Positions 38,966 through 48,009 of a stretch of DNA of 64,000 nt are shown here, in pieces; position 1 is the first letter of the stretch, and each line of letters begins with the position of its first letter. Below the pieces are notes generated by a model. That model saw only the letters and a program-made list of their open reading frames with translations. It did no database searches and was not told where the DNA came from. A program made the position numbers and the translations under genes. Source of the DNA: Agrococcus sp. SL85 (GTDB lineage: Bacteria > Actinomycetota > Actinomycetes > Actinomycetales > Microbacteriaceae); the NCBI RefSeq assembly GCF_026625845.1, contig NZ_CP113066.1, positions 2,046,001 to 2,110,000 of the forward strand, given 5' to 3'.

Positions 38966-39819
38966 GGCGTCGGGCCGCGGCTGCGCTCGCGTCGCTCCTC
39001 GCGGCCGCGCTGCTCGCGGCCTGCGGCGCCCAGCCGCCCGGCGGCGCCGCCGGCGGCCGCGCCGCCTTCGACGAGTCAGCCTTCGCGGCGCTCTGGGCCG
39101 AGGCCGAGGCGGGCGGGCTCGACTACCAGCTGGGCGGCGCCTACGAGCCCGACCGGGGCGTCACCGTCGTCGCGCGCGACCGCGAGGCCACGCCTGCGGG
39201 CGTCGTCATCGACGTCTGCTACGTCAACGGCTTCCAGACGCAGCCGGGCGAGCTGGCCGAGTGGGAGGCCGAGCATCCCGAGCTGCTGCTGCGCGATGCG
39301 GCGGGCGAGCCCGTCGTCGACCCCGCCTGGCCCGACGAGCGCATCCTCGACACCTCGACGGCCGAGCGGCGCGAGGCGATCGCCGAGGTCGTGGGCACGT
39401 GGATCGACGGCTGCGCCGACGCGGGCTACGAGGCGGTCGAGCTCGACAACCTCGACACGTGGACGCGCGCGGAGGGCCTCACCCAGGAGGGCAACCTCGC
39501 CCTCGCGGCCCTGCTCGTCGATCGCGCGCACGCCGCGGGCCTCGCGGCGGCGCAGAAGAACGCGCTGGAGGCGGGGGAGGCCGGACCTGCCGCGGGCTTC
39601 GACCTCGTCGTGACCGAGGAGTGCGCCGCATTCGACGAGTGCGCCGCCTACTCGGCGCTCCACGAGCGGCACCTCGCGGTCGAGTACGACTCGGCGCTGC
39701 CCGTGGGGGAGACGTTCGCCGACGTCTGCGCGCGGGAGGACCAGCCGGTGCTCACCGTGCTGCGCGACATCGACCTCGCGGTGCCGGGCGATCCCGCCCA
39801 CGTCGTCGAGCGCTGCTGA
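38962..39819 (+). CDS. GH114-like (endo-alpha-1,4-polygalactosaminidase family) lipoprotein
   Basis: A 285-residue exported lipoprotein (lipobox LLAAC, Cys21). The mature part has an N-terminal segment [12 protein letters not shown], then the TIM-barrel marks of glycoside hydrolase family 114: [12 protein letters not shown], a catalytic-type acidic segment [20 protein letters not shown] and [11 protein letters not shown]. Family enzymes cut galactosamine-containing polysaccharides, but many homologues are untested. GTG overlaps the uppS stop (GTGA), linking a surface-glycan hydrolase to cell-wall lipid synthesis. Confidence 0.82.
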   Translation: MRRRAAAALASLLAAALLAACGAQPPGGAAGGRAAFDESAFAALWAEAEAGGLDYQLGGAYEPDRGVTVVARDREATPAGVVIDVCYVNGFQTQPGELAEWEAEHPELLLRDAAGEPVVDPAWPDERILDTSTAERREAIAEVVGTWIDGCADAGYEAVELDNLDTWTRAEGLTQEGNLALAALLVDRAHAAGLAAAQKNALEAGEAGPAAGFDLVVTEECAAFDECAAYSALHERHLAVEYDSALPVGETFADVCAREDQPVLTVLRDIDLAVPGDPAHVVERC

Positions 39820-39847
39820 CGGGGTCGGCGGCGCGCGCCCCGCTCAG
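39816..39847. terminator. Bidirectional hairpin spanning both stop codons
   Basis: CTGACGGGG (39816-39824) pairs with CCCCGCTCAG (39838-39847) with one bulge. The stem includes the stop codons of the converging lipoprotein and nucleotidyltransferase genes. Confidence 0.55.
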
Positions 39848-40449
39848 GAGGCGAGCAGGAGCGGCTGCCAGGGGTGGTCGTGGGGGATGCGCTCGGCGAG
39901 CCACGCGCGCTCGGCGTCGCCGAGCGCGGGCAGCGCGGCCTCGAGGTCCGCGGCCTCGTGCGTGTGGGCGGCGGCGTAGGCGAGCACGATCTCGGGCTTC
40001 GCGTAGCGCACGCCCCGGTGCTCGACGAGGGCGCTCGTCAGCGGCATCGTGACCGCGGTGTCCCGGCGGAAGCGCCAGGTCTCCGGGTCGGAGGGGTCGA
40101 GGATGACCGCGTACTCCCAGCGGGAGTAGGCGCTGCGGCGCAGCCAGATGCTCGTCGTGCCCATCGGCAGCACGTCGGAGTCGTGGGGGAGCAGCGGCTT
40201 CAGCGCGCCCTGGAACGCGCTCCACAGCTGCCAGCGGCCGCCGAGCCAGCCGCGCAGCAGGCTCAGCTCGCCGCGCGGGATCACGAGGTCGAGGTCGCCG
40301 TGCGGGCGGTCGTGCCCGATCGCGCGGTCGAGCGCCCAGCCGCCGCCGATCCACCAGGTGCCGGAGTAGCCGTCGAGCAGCTCCGCGGCGTCGGCGGGCC
40401 AGCTCTCCGCCCAGCCGCCATAGAGCTCCAGGTGCTGCTCGCTCTGCAT
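39844..40449 (-). CDS. Nucleotidyltransferase domain protein (aminoglycoside/lincosamide adenylyltransferase-like)
   Basis: A 201-residue protein with the minimal nucleotidyltransferase signature: WWIGGGWALDRAIG then HGDLDLVI, giving the metal-binding pair Asp52 and Asp54. A third acidic residue may lie in EYAVILDPSD. This fold includes LinA/LinB and ANT resistance enzymes, but also uncharacterised housekeeping members, so no resistance function is claimed. The frame opens at 40542; ATG 40449 has GAGGGAGGG upstream. Confidence 0.8.
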   Translation of the reverse strand: MQSEQHLELYGGWAESWPADAAELLDGYSGTWWIGGGWALDRAIGHDRPHGDLDLVIPRGELSLLRGWLGGRWQLWSAFQGALKPLLPHDSDVLPMGTTSIWLRRSAYSRWEYAVILDPSDPETWRFRRDTAVTMPLTSALVEHRGVRYAKPEIVLAYAAAHTHEAADLEAALPALGDAERAWLAERIPHDHPWQPLLLAS

Positions 40450-40593
40450 CGGCCCTCCCTCGACGTGGCTCGGGGCGCGGGCTCGCAGTGCGTGCGTCTC
40501 GGCGCGCGTGCGCCCCGGACGGAGCCTATCCCAGCGATCCATGCCCTCCCTCAGCGCCCGCGCGAGCGCGCACGGGCGCCCGCCCCGGCTCGG

Positions 40594-40599
40594 TAGGAT
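40594..40599 (+). promoter_or_regulatory. Probable glyS operon promoter (-10)
   Basis: TAGGAT at 79 bases before the glyS GTG, giving a leader of about 70 bases, too short for a classical T-box. Confidence 0.4.
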
Positions 40600-40677
40600 C
40601 GAGGTTCACGTGCCGCGCTTCCGCCCGTGCAGCATCCCGGCTGCACGCACGCGCGCGGCGACCCGAGGAGCAGCTCC

Positions 40678-42057
40678 GTGGCACAGACCCGACTCGACGC
40701 CGTCATCAACCTCGCGAAGCGCCGTGGCTTCGTGTTCCAGGCGGGCGAGATCTACGGCGGCTCCCGCTCCGCGTGGGACTACGGGCCCCTGGGCGTCGCG
40801 CTCAAGGAGAACATCAAGCGCCAGTGGTGGAAGGCCTTCGTGCAGGGCCGCGACGACATGGTCGGGCTCGACTCGTCGATCATCCTGCCGCAGAAGGTGT
40901 GGCACGCCTCCGGCCACGTCGCCACCTTCACCGACCCGCTCGTCGAGTGCACCCAGTGCCACAAGCGCCACCGCCAGGACCACCTGGAGGAGGCCTACGA
41001 GGCCAAGAAGGGCCGCCCGGCCGAGTCGATGGCCGAGATCACCTGCCCCGACTGCGGCACGACCGGCCAGTGGACCGAGCCGCAGCAGTTCTCGGGCCTC
41101 ATGAAGACCTACCTCGGCCCCGTCGACAACGAGGCGGGCCTCCACTACCTGCGCCCCGAGACCGCGCAGGGCATCTTCGTCAACTTCTCGAACGTGCTGA
41201 CGGTCTCGCGCAAGAAGCCGCCGTTCGGCATCGGCCAGGTCGGCAAGGCCTTCCGCAACGAGATCACGCCCGGCAACTTCATCTTCCGCACGCGCGAGTT
41301 CGAGCAGATGGAGATCGAGTACTTCACGCACCCCGACGAGGCGACCGACTGGTTCGACCGCTGGGTCGAGGCGTGCTGGGACTGGTTCGTCGACCTCGGC
41401 CTCGACCCGGCGAACATGCGCCGCTTCGACGTGCCCGAGGACGAGCGCGCCCACTACTCGGCCGGCACGATCGACGTCGAGTACCGCTTCGGCTTCCAGG
41501 GCTCGGAGTGGGGCGAGCTCATGGGCATCGCGAACCGCACCGACTACGACCTCTCGTCGCACTCGGAGGCCTCCGGCAAGGACCTCGTCTACTTCGACCA
41601 GGCCTCGGGCGAGAAGTACACGCCCTACGTCATCGAGCCCTCCTTCGGCCTCACGCGCAGCCTCATGGCGTTCCTCGTCGACGCCTACGAGGAGGAGGAG
41701 GTGCCGAACAGCAAGGGCGGCACCGACACCCGCACCGTGCTGCACCTCGACCCGCGACTCGCGCCCGTGAAGGTCGCGGTGCTCCCGCTCTCGCGCAACG
41801 AGCAGCTGTCGCCGCTCGCGCGCGATCTCGCCGCGAAGCTGCGTCGCCACTGGGCGATCGACTTCGACGACGCGGGCGCCATCGGCCGCCGCTACCGCCG
41901 CCAGGACGAGGTGGGCACGCCGTTCTGCGTCACCGTCGACTTCGACTCGCTCGAGGACGGCGCGGTCACCGTGCGCGAGCGTGACTCGATGGCGCAGACC
42001 CGCGTCGCGATCGACGAGCTCGAGGCGCACCTGGCGCAGGGGCTCATCGGCGCGTGA
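40678..42057 (+). CDS. glyS: Glycyl-tRNA synthetase (dimeric, single-chain type)
   Basis: A 459-residue class II synthetase of the archaeal/eukaryal and Gram-positive alpha2 type. It starts [27 protein letters not shown]; class II motifs include [38 protein letters not shown] and the [19 protein letters not shown] region, with an anticodon-binding C-terminus. Two CxxC pairs (ECTQCHKR and CPDCGTT) probably bind zinc. GTG at 40678 has GAGGAG 7 bases upstream. Stop overlaps dusB as GTGA. Confidence 0.96.
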   Translation: MAQTRLDAVINLAKRRGFVFQAGEIYGGSRSAWDYGPLGVALKENIKRQWWKAFVQGRDDMVGLDSSIILPQKVWHASGHVATFTDPLVECTQCHKRHRQDHLEEAYEAKKGRPAESMAEITCPDCGTTGQWTEPQQFSGLMKTYLGPVDNEAGLHYLRPETAQGIFVNFSNVLTVSRKKPPFGIGQVGKAFRNEITPGNFIFRTREFEQMEIEYFTHPDEATDWFDRWVEACWDWFVDLGLDPANMRRFDVPEDERAHYSAGTIDVEYRFGFQGSEWGELMGIANRTDYDLSSHSEASGKDLVYFDQASGEKYTPYVIEPSFGLTRSLMAFLVDAYEEEEVPNSKGGTDTRTVLHLDPRLAPVKVAVLPLSRNEQLSPLARDLAAKLRRHWAIDFDDAGAIGRRYRRQDEVGTPFCVTVDFDSLEDGAVTVRERDSMAQTRVAIDELEAHLAQGLIGA

Positions 42058-43205
42058 GCACCACGAGCATCCGACCGGGGCTGTCGATCGGGCCCATCGC
42101 CCTCGACGCCCCGGTCGTGCTCGCGCCCATGGCGGGCATCACGAACACCGCCTTCCGGCGGCTCTGCCGCGAGTTCGGCGCCGGCCTCTACGTGAGCGAG
42201 ATGGTGACGGCGCGCGCGCTCGTCGAGCGCACCCCCGAGACGATGCGGCTCATCGGCCACCACGAGTCCGAGACGCCGCGCTCGGTGCAGCTGTACACCG
42301 TCGACCCCAGGACGGTGGGCGATGCGGTCGACATCATCGTCGGCGAGGACCGCGCCGACCACATCGACCTGAACTTCGGCTGCCCCGTGCCCAAGGTGAC
42401 GCGGCGCGGCGGCGGTTCGGCGCTGCCGTGGAAGCGCGAGCTGTTCGGCGCGATCGTCCGCCGCGCCGTCGAGCGCGCGGGCGACATCCCCGTCACCGTC
42501 AAGATGCGCAAGGGCATCGACGACGACCACCTCACCTACCTCGATGCGGGCCGCATCGCCGAGGACGCGGGCGTCGTCGCCGTCGCGCTCCACGGGCGCA
42601 CGGCCGCGCAGCACTACTCCGGCGAGGCCGACTGGGAGGCGATCGCGCGGCTCAAGCAGCACGTCACCTCCATCCCTGTGCTCGGCAACGGCGACATCTG
42701 GCAGGCGGAGGACGCGCTGCGGATGGTCGAGCAGACCGGCGTCGACGGCGTCGTCGTCGGGCGCGGCTGCCTCGGGCGGCCCTGGCTCTTCGGCGACCTC
42801 GCGAACGCCTTCGCGGGCAGCGACGAGCGCCATCGACCGGGTCTCGGCCAGGTGGCCGACGCGTTCCGCCGGCACGCGGAGCTGCTCGTCGAGTTCTTCG
42901 GCGAGGAGGATCGCGCCTGCCGCGACATCCGCAAGCACGTCGCCTGGTACTTCAAGGGCTACCCGGTGGGCGGCGACGCCCGCCGCGCGCTCGCCGCCGT
43001 CGAGTCGCTGCAGCACCTCGACGACCTGCTGGGCGGCCTCGACCGCTCTGTGCCGTACGTCGCCGAGGGCATCGAGGGGCAGCGCGGCCGTGCCGGCAGC
43101 CCCCGCACCCCCGCGCTGCCCGACGGCTGGCTCGACAGCCCCGAGCTGAGCGACGCGCAGCGCGCGCTGCTCGTCGAGGACGAGAGCGACACCCGCGGTG
43201 GCTGA
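42054..43205 (+). CDS. dusB: tRNA-dihydrouridine synthase
   Basis: A 383-residue FMN enzyme reducing uridine to dihydrouridine in tRNA D-loops. The TIM barrel shows [20 protein letters not shown], the catalytic Cys110 in [38 protein letters not shown] and GNGDIW with the phosphate-binding [12 protein letters not shown]. The C-terminal helical tRNA-binding domain ([11 protein letters not shown]) is present. Coupled to glyS and overlapping dgt by 8 bases. Confidence 0.95.
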   Translation: MSTTSIRPGLSIGPIALDAPVVLAPMAGITNTAFRRLCREFGAGLYVSEMVTARALVERTPETMRLIGHHESETPRSVQLYTVDPRTVGDAVDIIVGEDRADHIDLNFGCPVPKVTRRGGGSALPWKRELFGAIVRRAVERAGDIPVTVKMRKGIDDDHLTYLDAGRIAEDAGVVAVALHGRTAAQHYSGEADWEAIARLKQHVTSIPVLGNGDIWQAEDALRMVEQTGVDGVVVGRGCLGRPWLFGDLANAFAGSDERHRPGLGQVADAFRRHAELLVEFFGEEDRACRDIRKHVAWYFKGYPVGGDARRALAAVESLQHLDDLLGGLDRSVPYVAEGIEGQRGRAGSPRTPALPDGWLDSPELSDAQRALLVEDESDTRGG

Positions 43206-44433
43206 GCGCGGCTACGGCGAGCACGACGCGGAGCGCAGGCTGCCGGAGGTCCACCACTCGGCCCGCACCGACTTCGCGCGCGACCGCGCCCGGCTGCTGC
43301 ACTCGAGCGCGTTCCGTCGCCTCGGGCAGAAGACGCAGGTGCTCTCGCCCACCATGGGCTTCGACGACTCGCGCACGCGCCTCACGCACTCCCTCGAGGT
43401 CGCGCAGATCGGGCGCGAGATCGCGGGCGAGCTCGGCCTCGACCCCGACGTCGTCGACACCGCGTGCCTCGCGCATGACATCGGGCACCCGCCCTTCGGC
43501 CACAACGGCGAGCGCGGCCTCAACGAGTGGGCGCTCGCCATCGGCGGGTTCGAGGGCAACGCGCAGACGCTGCGCGTCATCACGCGCCTGGAGCCCAAGG
43601 TGCTGCGCGAGCGCTCCTACGGCCTGAACCTCACGCGCGCCTCGCTCGACGCGGCGACGAAGTACCCGTGGCCGTCCGCGGCCGCGGTCGAGGACCCCTC
43701 CGGCCGCATGAAGTTCGGCTGCTACGCCGACGACCGCGAGGTCTTCGAGTGGATGCGCGAGGGCGCGCCCGAGGGCCGCCCGAGCATCGAGGCGCAGGCG
43801 ATGGACCTCGCCGACGACATCGCCTACTCCGTCCACGACTTCGAGGACGCGGTGGTGGGCGGCTACGTCGATGTCGCGAAGCTCGCGAGCCGCGTCGGCC
43901 ACGACGAGCTCGTCGCGACGATGATGGCCTGGCTCGGCCCCGCCTACGAGCGCGACGAGCTGCTGGCGGCCTTCGACCGCCTCGACGACCTCGAGACCTG
44001 GATCCGCTCCTACGACGGCTCGCGCGGCGACCAGGCGCGGCTGAAGAACCTCACCTCCAAGCTCATCGGCCGCTTCGCGAAGGCAGCCGTCGCGCGCACG
44101 CGCGCCAGCCACGAGGGGCCGCTCGTGCGCTTCGACGGCGACATCGTCGTGCCGCGCGAGGTGCGCGCCGAGATCGCGGTGCTCAAGGGCACCGCCGCGA
44201 GCTTCATCCTCTCCGAGCGGCGCCAGCCGGTCTACGCGAGCCAGCGGCGCATCCTGCAGGAGCTGTGCGACGCGCTGCTGCGGCTCGGGCCGGAGGCGCT
44301 CGACCGCGCCTACGCGGACGACTGGGCGGCGGCGCGCGACGACGCCGCGCGGGCGCGGGTGGTCGTCGACCAGGTGGCGAGCCTCACCGATCGCGGCGCG
44401 TTCGCCTGGCACGAGCGGCACGTCGGGGACTGA
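43198..44433 (+). CDS. dgt: Deoxyguanosinetriphosphate triphosphohydrolase-like protein
   Basis: A 411-residue HD-domain dNTPase that lowers or balances deoxynucleotide pools. Motifs: SSAFRRLGQKTQV, RTRLTHSLEVAQIGREI, the HD core LAHDIGHPPFGHNGE, and MDLADDIAYSVHDFED. Placed directly before dnaG, so it may be expressed with the primase, a common actinobacterial arrangement. GTG start within the dusB end. Confidence 0.95.
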   Translation: MAERGYGEHDAERRLPEVHHSARTDFARDRARLLHSSAFRRLGQKTQVLSPTMGFDDSRTRLTHSLEVAQIGREIAGELGLDPDVVDTACLAHDIGHPPFGHNGERGLNEWALAIGGFEGNAQTLRVITRLEPKVLRERSYGLNLTRASLDAATKYPWPSAAAVEDPSGRMKFGCYADDREVFEWMREGAPEGRPSIEAQAMDLADDIAYSVHDFEDAVVGGYVDVAKLASRVGHDELVATMMAWLGPAYERDELLAAFDRLDDLETWIRSYDGSRGDQARLKNLTSKLIGRFAKAAVARTRASHEGPLVRFDGDIVVPREVRAEIAVLKGTAASFILSERRQPVYASQRRILQELCDALLRLGPEALDRAYADDWAAARDDAARARVVVDQVASLTDRGAFAWHERHVGD

Positions 44434-44443
44434 GGGAGGGGCG

Positions 44444-46294
44444 ATGGCGGGTCGGATCCTGCGCGCGGACATCGACGAGGTGCGCGCCCGAGTCTCGATC
44501 GTCGACGTCGTCGGCGCCCACGTGACGCTGAAGACCGCGGGCGTGGGCTCCATGAAGGGGCTCTGCCCGTTCCACGACGAGCGCACGCCCTCCTTCCACG
44601 TGCGCCCCGCGGTGGGCCGGTACCACTGCTTCGGCTGCGGCGAGGACGGCGACGTCTTCCAGTTCGTCATGGCGATGGACCACACGTCCTTCCAGGAGAC
44701 CGTGGAGCGCTTCGCCGCGCAGATCGGCTTCACCCTGCGGTACGAGGACGGCAAGCCGCAGGAGGAGACGAGCGGTCGGCTGCGCCTGCTCGAGGCCTCG
44801 AAGGCCGCGGAGGCGTACTTCCGCGAGCAGCTGCTGACGCCCCAGGCGGCGCTCGGCCAGCGCTTCCTCGGTGAGCGGGGCTTCGACCTCGCGGCGGCGG
44901 AGCGCTTCGGCGTGGGCTTCGCGCCGCAGTCGTTCGACGCGCTGCGCTCGCACCTGAAGGGCCGCGGCTTCAGCGACCAGGAGCTCCTGGGAGCGGGCCT
45001 GCTCTCGGAGGGCCAGCGCGGCCCCTACGACCGCTTCCGCGGCCGCCTCGTCTGGCCCATCCGCGACGTCGCCGGTGCGACGATCGGCTTCGGCGCGCGC
45101 CGCCTCTCGGACGACGACAAGGGCCCGAAGTACCTCAACTCGCCCGAGACGCCGATCTTCCGCAAGAGCCAGGTGCTCTACGGCCTCGACCTCGCCAAGC
45201 GCGACATCGCGCGCAGCCACGAGGCGGTCGTCGTCGAGGGCTACACCGACGTGATGGCATGCCACCTCGCGGGGGTGCCGACGGCGGTCGCCACGTGCGG
45301 CACCGCCTTCGGCGTCGACCACATCAAGGTGCTCCGCCGCGTGCTCGGCGACGTCTCGACCTCCGACACCCGCGCGCTCGGCCGCGTCGTCTTCACGTTC
45401 GACCCCGACGAGGCGGGCCAGCAGGCGGCGGCGCGCACCTTCGCCGAGGAGCAGCGCTTCGCCGCGCAGACCTTCGTGGCGGTCGCGCCCGGCGGCCTCG
45501 ACCCCTGCGACCTGCGGCTCGAGCGCGGCGACGACGCCGTGCGCAAGCTCGTGCAGCAGCGTCGCCCGCTCTTCGAGTTCATGCTGCGCCGCATCGTCGC
45601 CGAGCACGACCTCGAGACGGTCGAGGGGCGCGTGGCCGCGATGCGCCGCGCCGCGCCCGTGCTCGTCTCGATCCGCGACCGCGCGCTCGCCGACGGCTAC
45701 GTGCGCACCGTCGCCGGCTGGCTCGGCGTCTCGCCCGACGAGGTGCGGAGGGCGGTGCGCCAGGCGACCCCGCGGCAGGCGCAGGGCGGCGCCCAGGAGG
45801 CCGCGCCCGCGCATCCGCCCGCCGACGTCGCGCTGCGCCAGCTCGAGCGGGATCCCGCATCGCGCCTGGAGCGCGACGCGATCGCGGCGATCCTGCAGCA
45901 GCCGGCGGTCGTCGGGCGCGAGCTCGCCGTGCGCGGGGCGGTCGCCTACGTGGCGAACCCGTCGCTCGCCATCGTGCGCGACGGCGTGCTGGCCTCGCTC
46001 GACGCGATCGAGGCGCCCGACTTCTCGGAGCGCGTCGCCGAGGCCGTGCCGGCCGAGATCGTGCCGCTCGTGCGCACGCTCGCGATGACGCCGATCCCGC
46101 AGTCGACGAAGGGCGTGACCGCCTACGTGCGGGGCATCGTCGGCTCGCTCGTCGACCGCGACATCCTGCGCCGGAAGGCCGAGCTGCTGGGCTCGCTGCA
46201 GCGGCTCGGCGGCGGCGACCCCGAGGGCTCCAAGCGGCTGCAGGAGCAGCTCGTCGAGCTCGAGCGGGAGCGGCGGACGCTCCGCCAGGAGTGA
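44444..46294 (+). CDS. dnaG: DNA primase
   Basis: A 616-residue replication primase: CHC2 zinc finger (Cys41, His44, Cys62, Cys65 in LCPFHDE and YHCFGCGEDGD), the primase core with GRLVWPIRDVAGATIGFGARRL, the Toprim domain (VVEGYTDVMACHLAG, FDPDEAGQQAA) and a C-terminal helicase-binding domain. The glyS-dusB-dgt-dnaG order is conserved in actinobacteria. It converges on a lipoprotein gene with 7 bases between. Confidence 0.96.
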   Translation: MAGRILRADIDEVRARVSIVDVVGAHVTLKTAGVGSMKGLCPFHDERTPSFHVRPAVGRYHCFGCGEDGDVFQFVMAMDHTSFQETVERFAAQIGFTLRYEDGKPQEETSGRLRLLEASKAAEAYFREQLLTPQAALGQRFLGERGFDLAAAERFGVGFAPQSFDALRSHLKGRGFSDQELLGAGLLSEGQRGPYDRFRGRLVWPIRDVAGATIGFGARRLSDDDKGPKYLNSPETPIFRKSQVLYGLDLAKRDIARSHEAVVVEGYTDVMACHLAGVPTAVATCGTAFGVDHIKVLRRVLGDVSTSDTRALGRVVFTFDPDEAGQQAAARTFAEEQRFAAQTFVAVAPGGLDPCDLRLERGDDAVRKLVQQRRPLFEFMLRRIVAEHDLETVEGRVAAMRRAAPVLVSIRDRALADGYVRTVAGWLGVSPDEVRRAVRQATPRQAQGGAQEAAPAHPPADVALRQLERDPASRLERDAIAAILQQPAVVGRELAVRGAVAYVANPSLAIVRDGVLASLDAIEAPDFSERVAEAVPAEIVPLVRTLAMTPIPQSTKGVTAYVRGIVGSLVDRDILRRKAELLGSLQRLGGGDPEGSKRLQEQLVELERERRTLRQE

Positions 46295-46301
46295 CGCGGC
46301 C

Positions 46302-47018
46302 TCAGGGGCCGTCGAACGAGACCTGCACGTGCTCGGCGACGACCGCGTCGATGTGGTCGACGTCGCCCTGGCCTGCCGGGCAGCGCGCGTCGATCGCCTG
46401 CTCGGTGCCCGTTGCCGCGTAGGCGCGCGCGAAGACCGCACGGACGCCGCCGTCGTCGAGGTCGGCGACGATCGAGAGGAACTCGACGGCCGATCCCTGC
46501 AGCGGGGCCTCGACGGTCACGACGTCGGCCTCCCAGTCGTCGGGCGAGGTCGACGTGAGCGCGGCGAGCACGGCCTCGCTGTCGGCCTGCTCGTCGCCGG
46601 TCGGCTGCTCGGCGTAGCCCTGGTAGGCCCAGAAGGTGCAGCCGGTCGCGGTCTCCAGCACCGAGATCGTCGGGCCGACGGGGAAGTCGCTCTCGGGCTG
46701 CACCTCGAACGCGGCGTCGGTCGTGAGGCTCGACTGCCAGCCGGCGAGGAGGCCCTCGGGCGCCGCGTCGCCGATCGCGAGGAGCGCGGGCAGCGCGCCG
46801 GGCGCGGCCGTGTCTCCTGGCGAGGCCGTCCCGGCCGGCGTCGGCGCCGCCGTGGTGCGCTCGGGCTGCGGCGACGGATCGACGGTGGCCTCGGGCGCGA
46901 TCGGCGGTGGCAGCGGGATGCAGCCGGCGAGCGCGAGCGCGGCTGCGGCCACGCCGAGGGCGGGCAGCGCGCGGCGCGCGGCGCGGAGGGGAGCGGGGCG
47001 GGACGAGGTGCGTGGCAC
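46302..47018 (-). CDS. Putative lipoprotein, unknown function
   Basis: A 238-residue exported protein with a long signal peptide and lipobox LAGC (Cys33). A Pro/Thr/Ser-rich linker precedes a C-terminal globular domain of about 165 residues containing two Cys (ATGCTFW and DARCPAG) that could form a disulfide. I do not recognise the domain. GTG start with GGAG upstream; a TAGCGT -10 box lies at 47059-47054 on its strand. Confidence 0.78.
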   Translation of the reverse strand: MPRTSSRPAPLRAARRALPALGVAAAALALAGCIPLPPPIAPEATVDPSPQPERTTAAPTPAGTASPGDTAAPGALPALLAIGDAAPEGLLAGWQSSLTTDAAFEVQPESDFPVGPTISVLETATGCTFWAYQGYAEQPTGDEQADSEAVLAALTSTSPDDWEADVVTVEAPLQGSAVEFLSIVADLDDGGVRAVFARAYAATGTEQAIDARCPAGQGDVDHIDAVVAEHVQVSFDGP

Positions 47019-47123
47019 GGGGGCTCCAGAGGGTCTCGCGGCGGGACCCTCGCACGCTAGCCGCGGATCCTGCGAGGCGCCGGGCAGCGCGCCGCGAGGT
47101 CGAGGGCACCTGCTGCGAGGTGC

Positions 47124-47129
47124 TACGCT
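47124..47129 (+). promoter_or_regulatory. tRNA-Asn promoter (-10)
   Basis: TACGCT, 20 bases before the mature tRNA 5' end. Confidence 0.5.
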
Positions 47130-47149
47130 GGTTGTCGCTCCTGCAGCGA

Positions 47150-47222
47150 TCCTCGATAGCTCAATTGGCAGAGCAGCCGGCTGTTAACCGGCAGGTTGAT
47201 GGTTCGAGTCCATCTCGGGGAG
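47150..47222 (+). tRNA. tRNA-Asn (anticodon GTT)
   Basis: A 73-base cloverleaf: acceptor TCCTCGA/TCGGGGA (one G-U), D arm AGCTCAATTGGCAGAGC, anticodon loop CTGTTAA with GTT, T arm GATGG-TTCGAGT-CCATC and discriminator G. CCA is not encoded. A terminator follows 6 bases later. Confidence 0.96.
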
Positions 47223-47228
47223 CGATCG

Positions 47229-47254
47229 AAGGCCCCGCCTCACGGCGGGGCCTT
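47229..47254 (+). terminator. tRNA-Asn terminator
   Basis: AAGGCCCCGCC and GGCGGGGCCTT form a perfect 11-bp stem with loop TCAC and a following short T-run, a classical intrinsic terminator. Confidence 0.9.
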
Positions 47255-47292
47255 TCGCGTGTCCGGGCGCCGCTGCGCGCGCCGCCTCTTCC

Positions 47293-47364
47293 CGCGAGCG
47301 GTACGCCTCCACCCGAGAGGTACGCGAAGACCCGTACCTCTCGGGCGCACCCGTACCCCTCGCG
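47293..47364. repeat. Four-unit inverted repeat array, about 20-bp period
   Basis: CGCGAGCGGTACG (47293-47305) and CCCGAGAGGTACG (47312-47324) are followed by CGTACCTCTCGGG (47333-47345) and CGTACCCCTCGCG (47352-47364). Units 2 and 3 are perfect inverted copies; 1 and 4 pair with one mismatch. Starts are 19-21 bases apart. The set can fold as a nested hairpin downstream of def and of tRNA-Asn, in the 150-base gap between their terminator and the def stop; no gene is visible there. Confidence 0.8.
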
Positions 47365-47404
47365 CGTCGCCGACAGGTGCTGCTCCGGCCGGCGAGCGAG
47401 CGGC

Positions 47405-47968
47405 TCAGCCCTCGAGGTCGTCGACGCCGGGCAGCCAGCGGTTGCCGGGCACGCCCCAGCGGTTGCGCTTGATGGCCTTCGCGACGCCCTTCGAGCCGTA
47501 GGCGTCGAGGCGGTCGGCGTAGAGCACGCCGTCGAGGTGGTCGTACTCGTGCTGCAGGATGCGCGCGAGCCAGCCCGAGGCCTCCAGCTCGTAGGCCTCT
47601 CCGTGCTCGTCCTGCGCCCGCAGGATGGCTCGCTCCGAGCGCTTGAGCGCGAAGCGCTCGCCGGGGATCGAGAGGCAGCCCTCCTCCTCGTCGTCCTCGG
47701 CGATGCCGACGGGCGGGGGAGCGATCCACAGCTCCGGGTTGGCGGCGACGCCGCGCGTGCGCACGCCCTCCTCGTCGGTCCAGTCGTAGACGAAGATGCG
47801 CTTGGCGAGGCCGATCTGGGGTGCCGCGAGGCCCACGCCCGGGGCAGCCTCCATCGTCTCGAACATGTCGGCGACGAGGGTGCGCAGCTCCTCGTCGAAG
47901 GCGCGCACGGGGTCCGCGACGCGGTGGAGGACCGGCTCGCCGGTGATGCAGATGGGCAGGACGGTCAT
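47405..47968 (-). CDS. def: Peptide deformylase
   Basis: A 187-residue metalloenzyme removing the formyl group from nascent N-termini. All three motifs are present: GVGLAAPQ (residues 44-51), EEGCLSIPG and HEYDHLDGVL, giving the Cys/His/His metal site. The C-terminal tail is longer than in E. coli, usual for actinobacteria. TACGCT at 47981-47976 lies 7 bases before the ATG, so the mRNA is probably leaderless. Confidence 0.96.
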   Translation of the reverse strand: MTVLPICITGEPVLHRVADPVRAFDEELRTLVADMFETMEAAPGVGLAAPQIGLAKRIFVYDWTDEEGVRTRGVAANPELWIAPPPVGIAEDDEEEGCLSIPGERFALKRSERAILRAQDEHGEAYELEASGWLARILQHEYDHLDGVLYADRLDAYGSKGVAKAIKRNRWGVPGNRWLPGVDDLEG

Positions 47969-47975
47969 GTCGTCC

Positions 47976-47981
47976 AGCGTA
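47976..47981 (-). promoter_or_regulatory. def leaderless promoter (-10)
   Basis: TACGCT on the minus strand with 7 bases to the def ATG; divergent from the transporter promoter 17 bases away. Confidence 0.5.
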
Positions 47982-47997
47982 TCGACGCCGCGGGCCG

Positions 47998-48003
47998 TAG
48001 GGT
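47998..48003 (+). promoter_or_regulatory. DMT transporter leaderless promoter (-10)
   Basis: TAGGGT with 6 bases to the GTG at 48010. Confidence 0.45.
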
Positions 48004-48009
48004 TTCCTG

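Noticed and set aside
39844..40449. Antibiotic resistance gene
   Set aside because: Only the minimal nucleotidyltransferase motif is seen; gene context is housekeeping and composition is native, so a resistance call is not supported.
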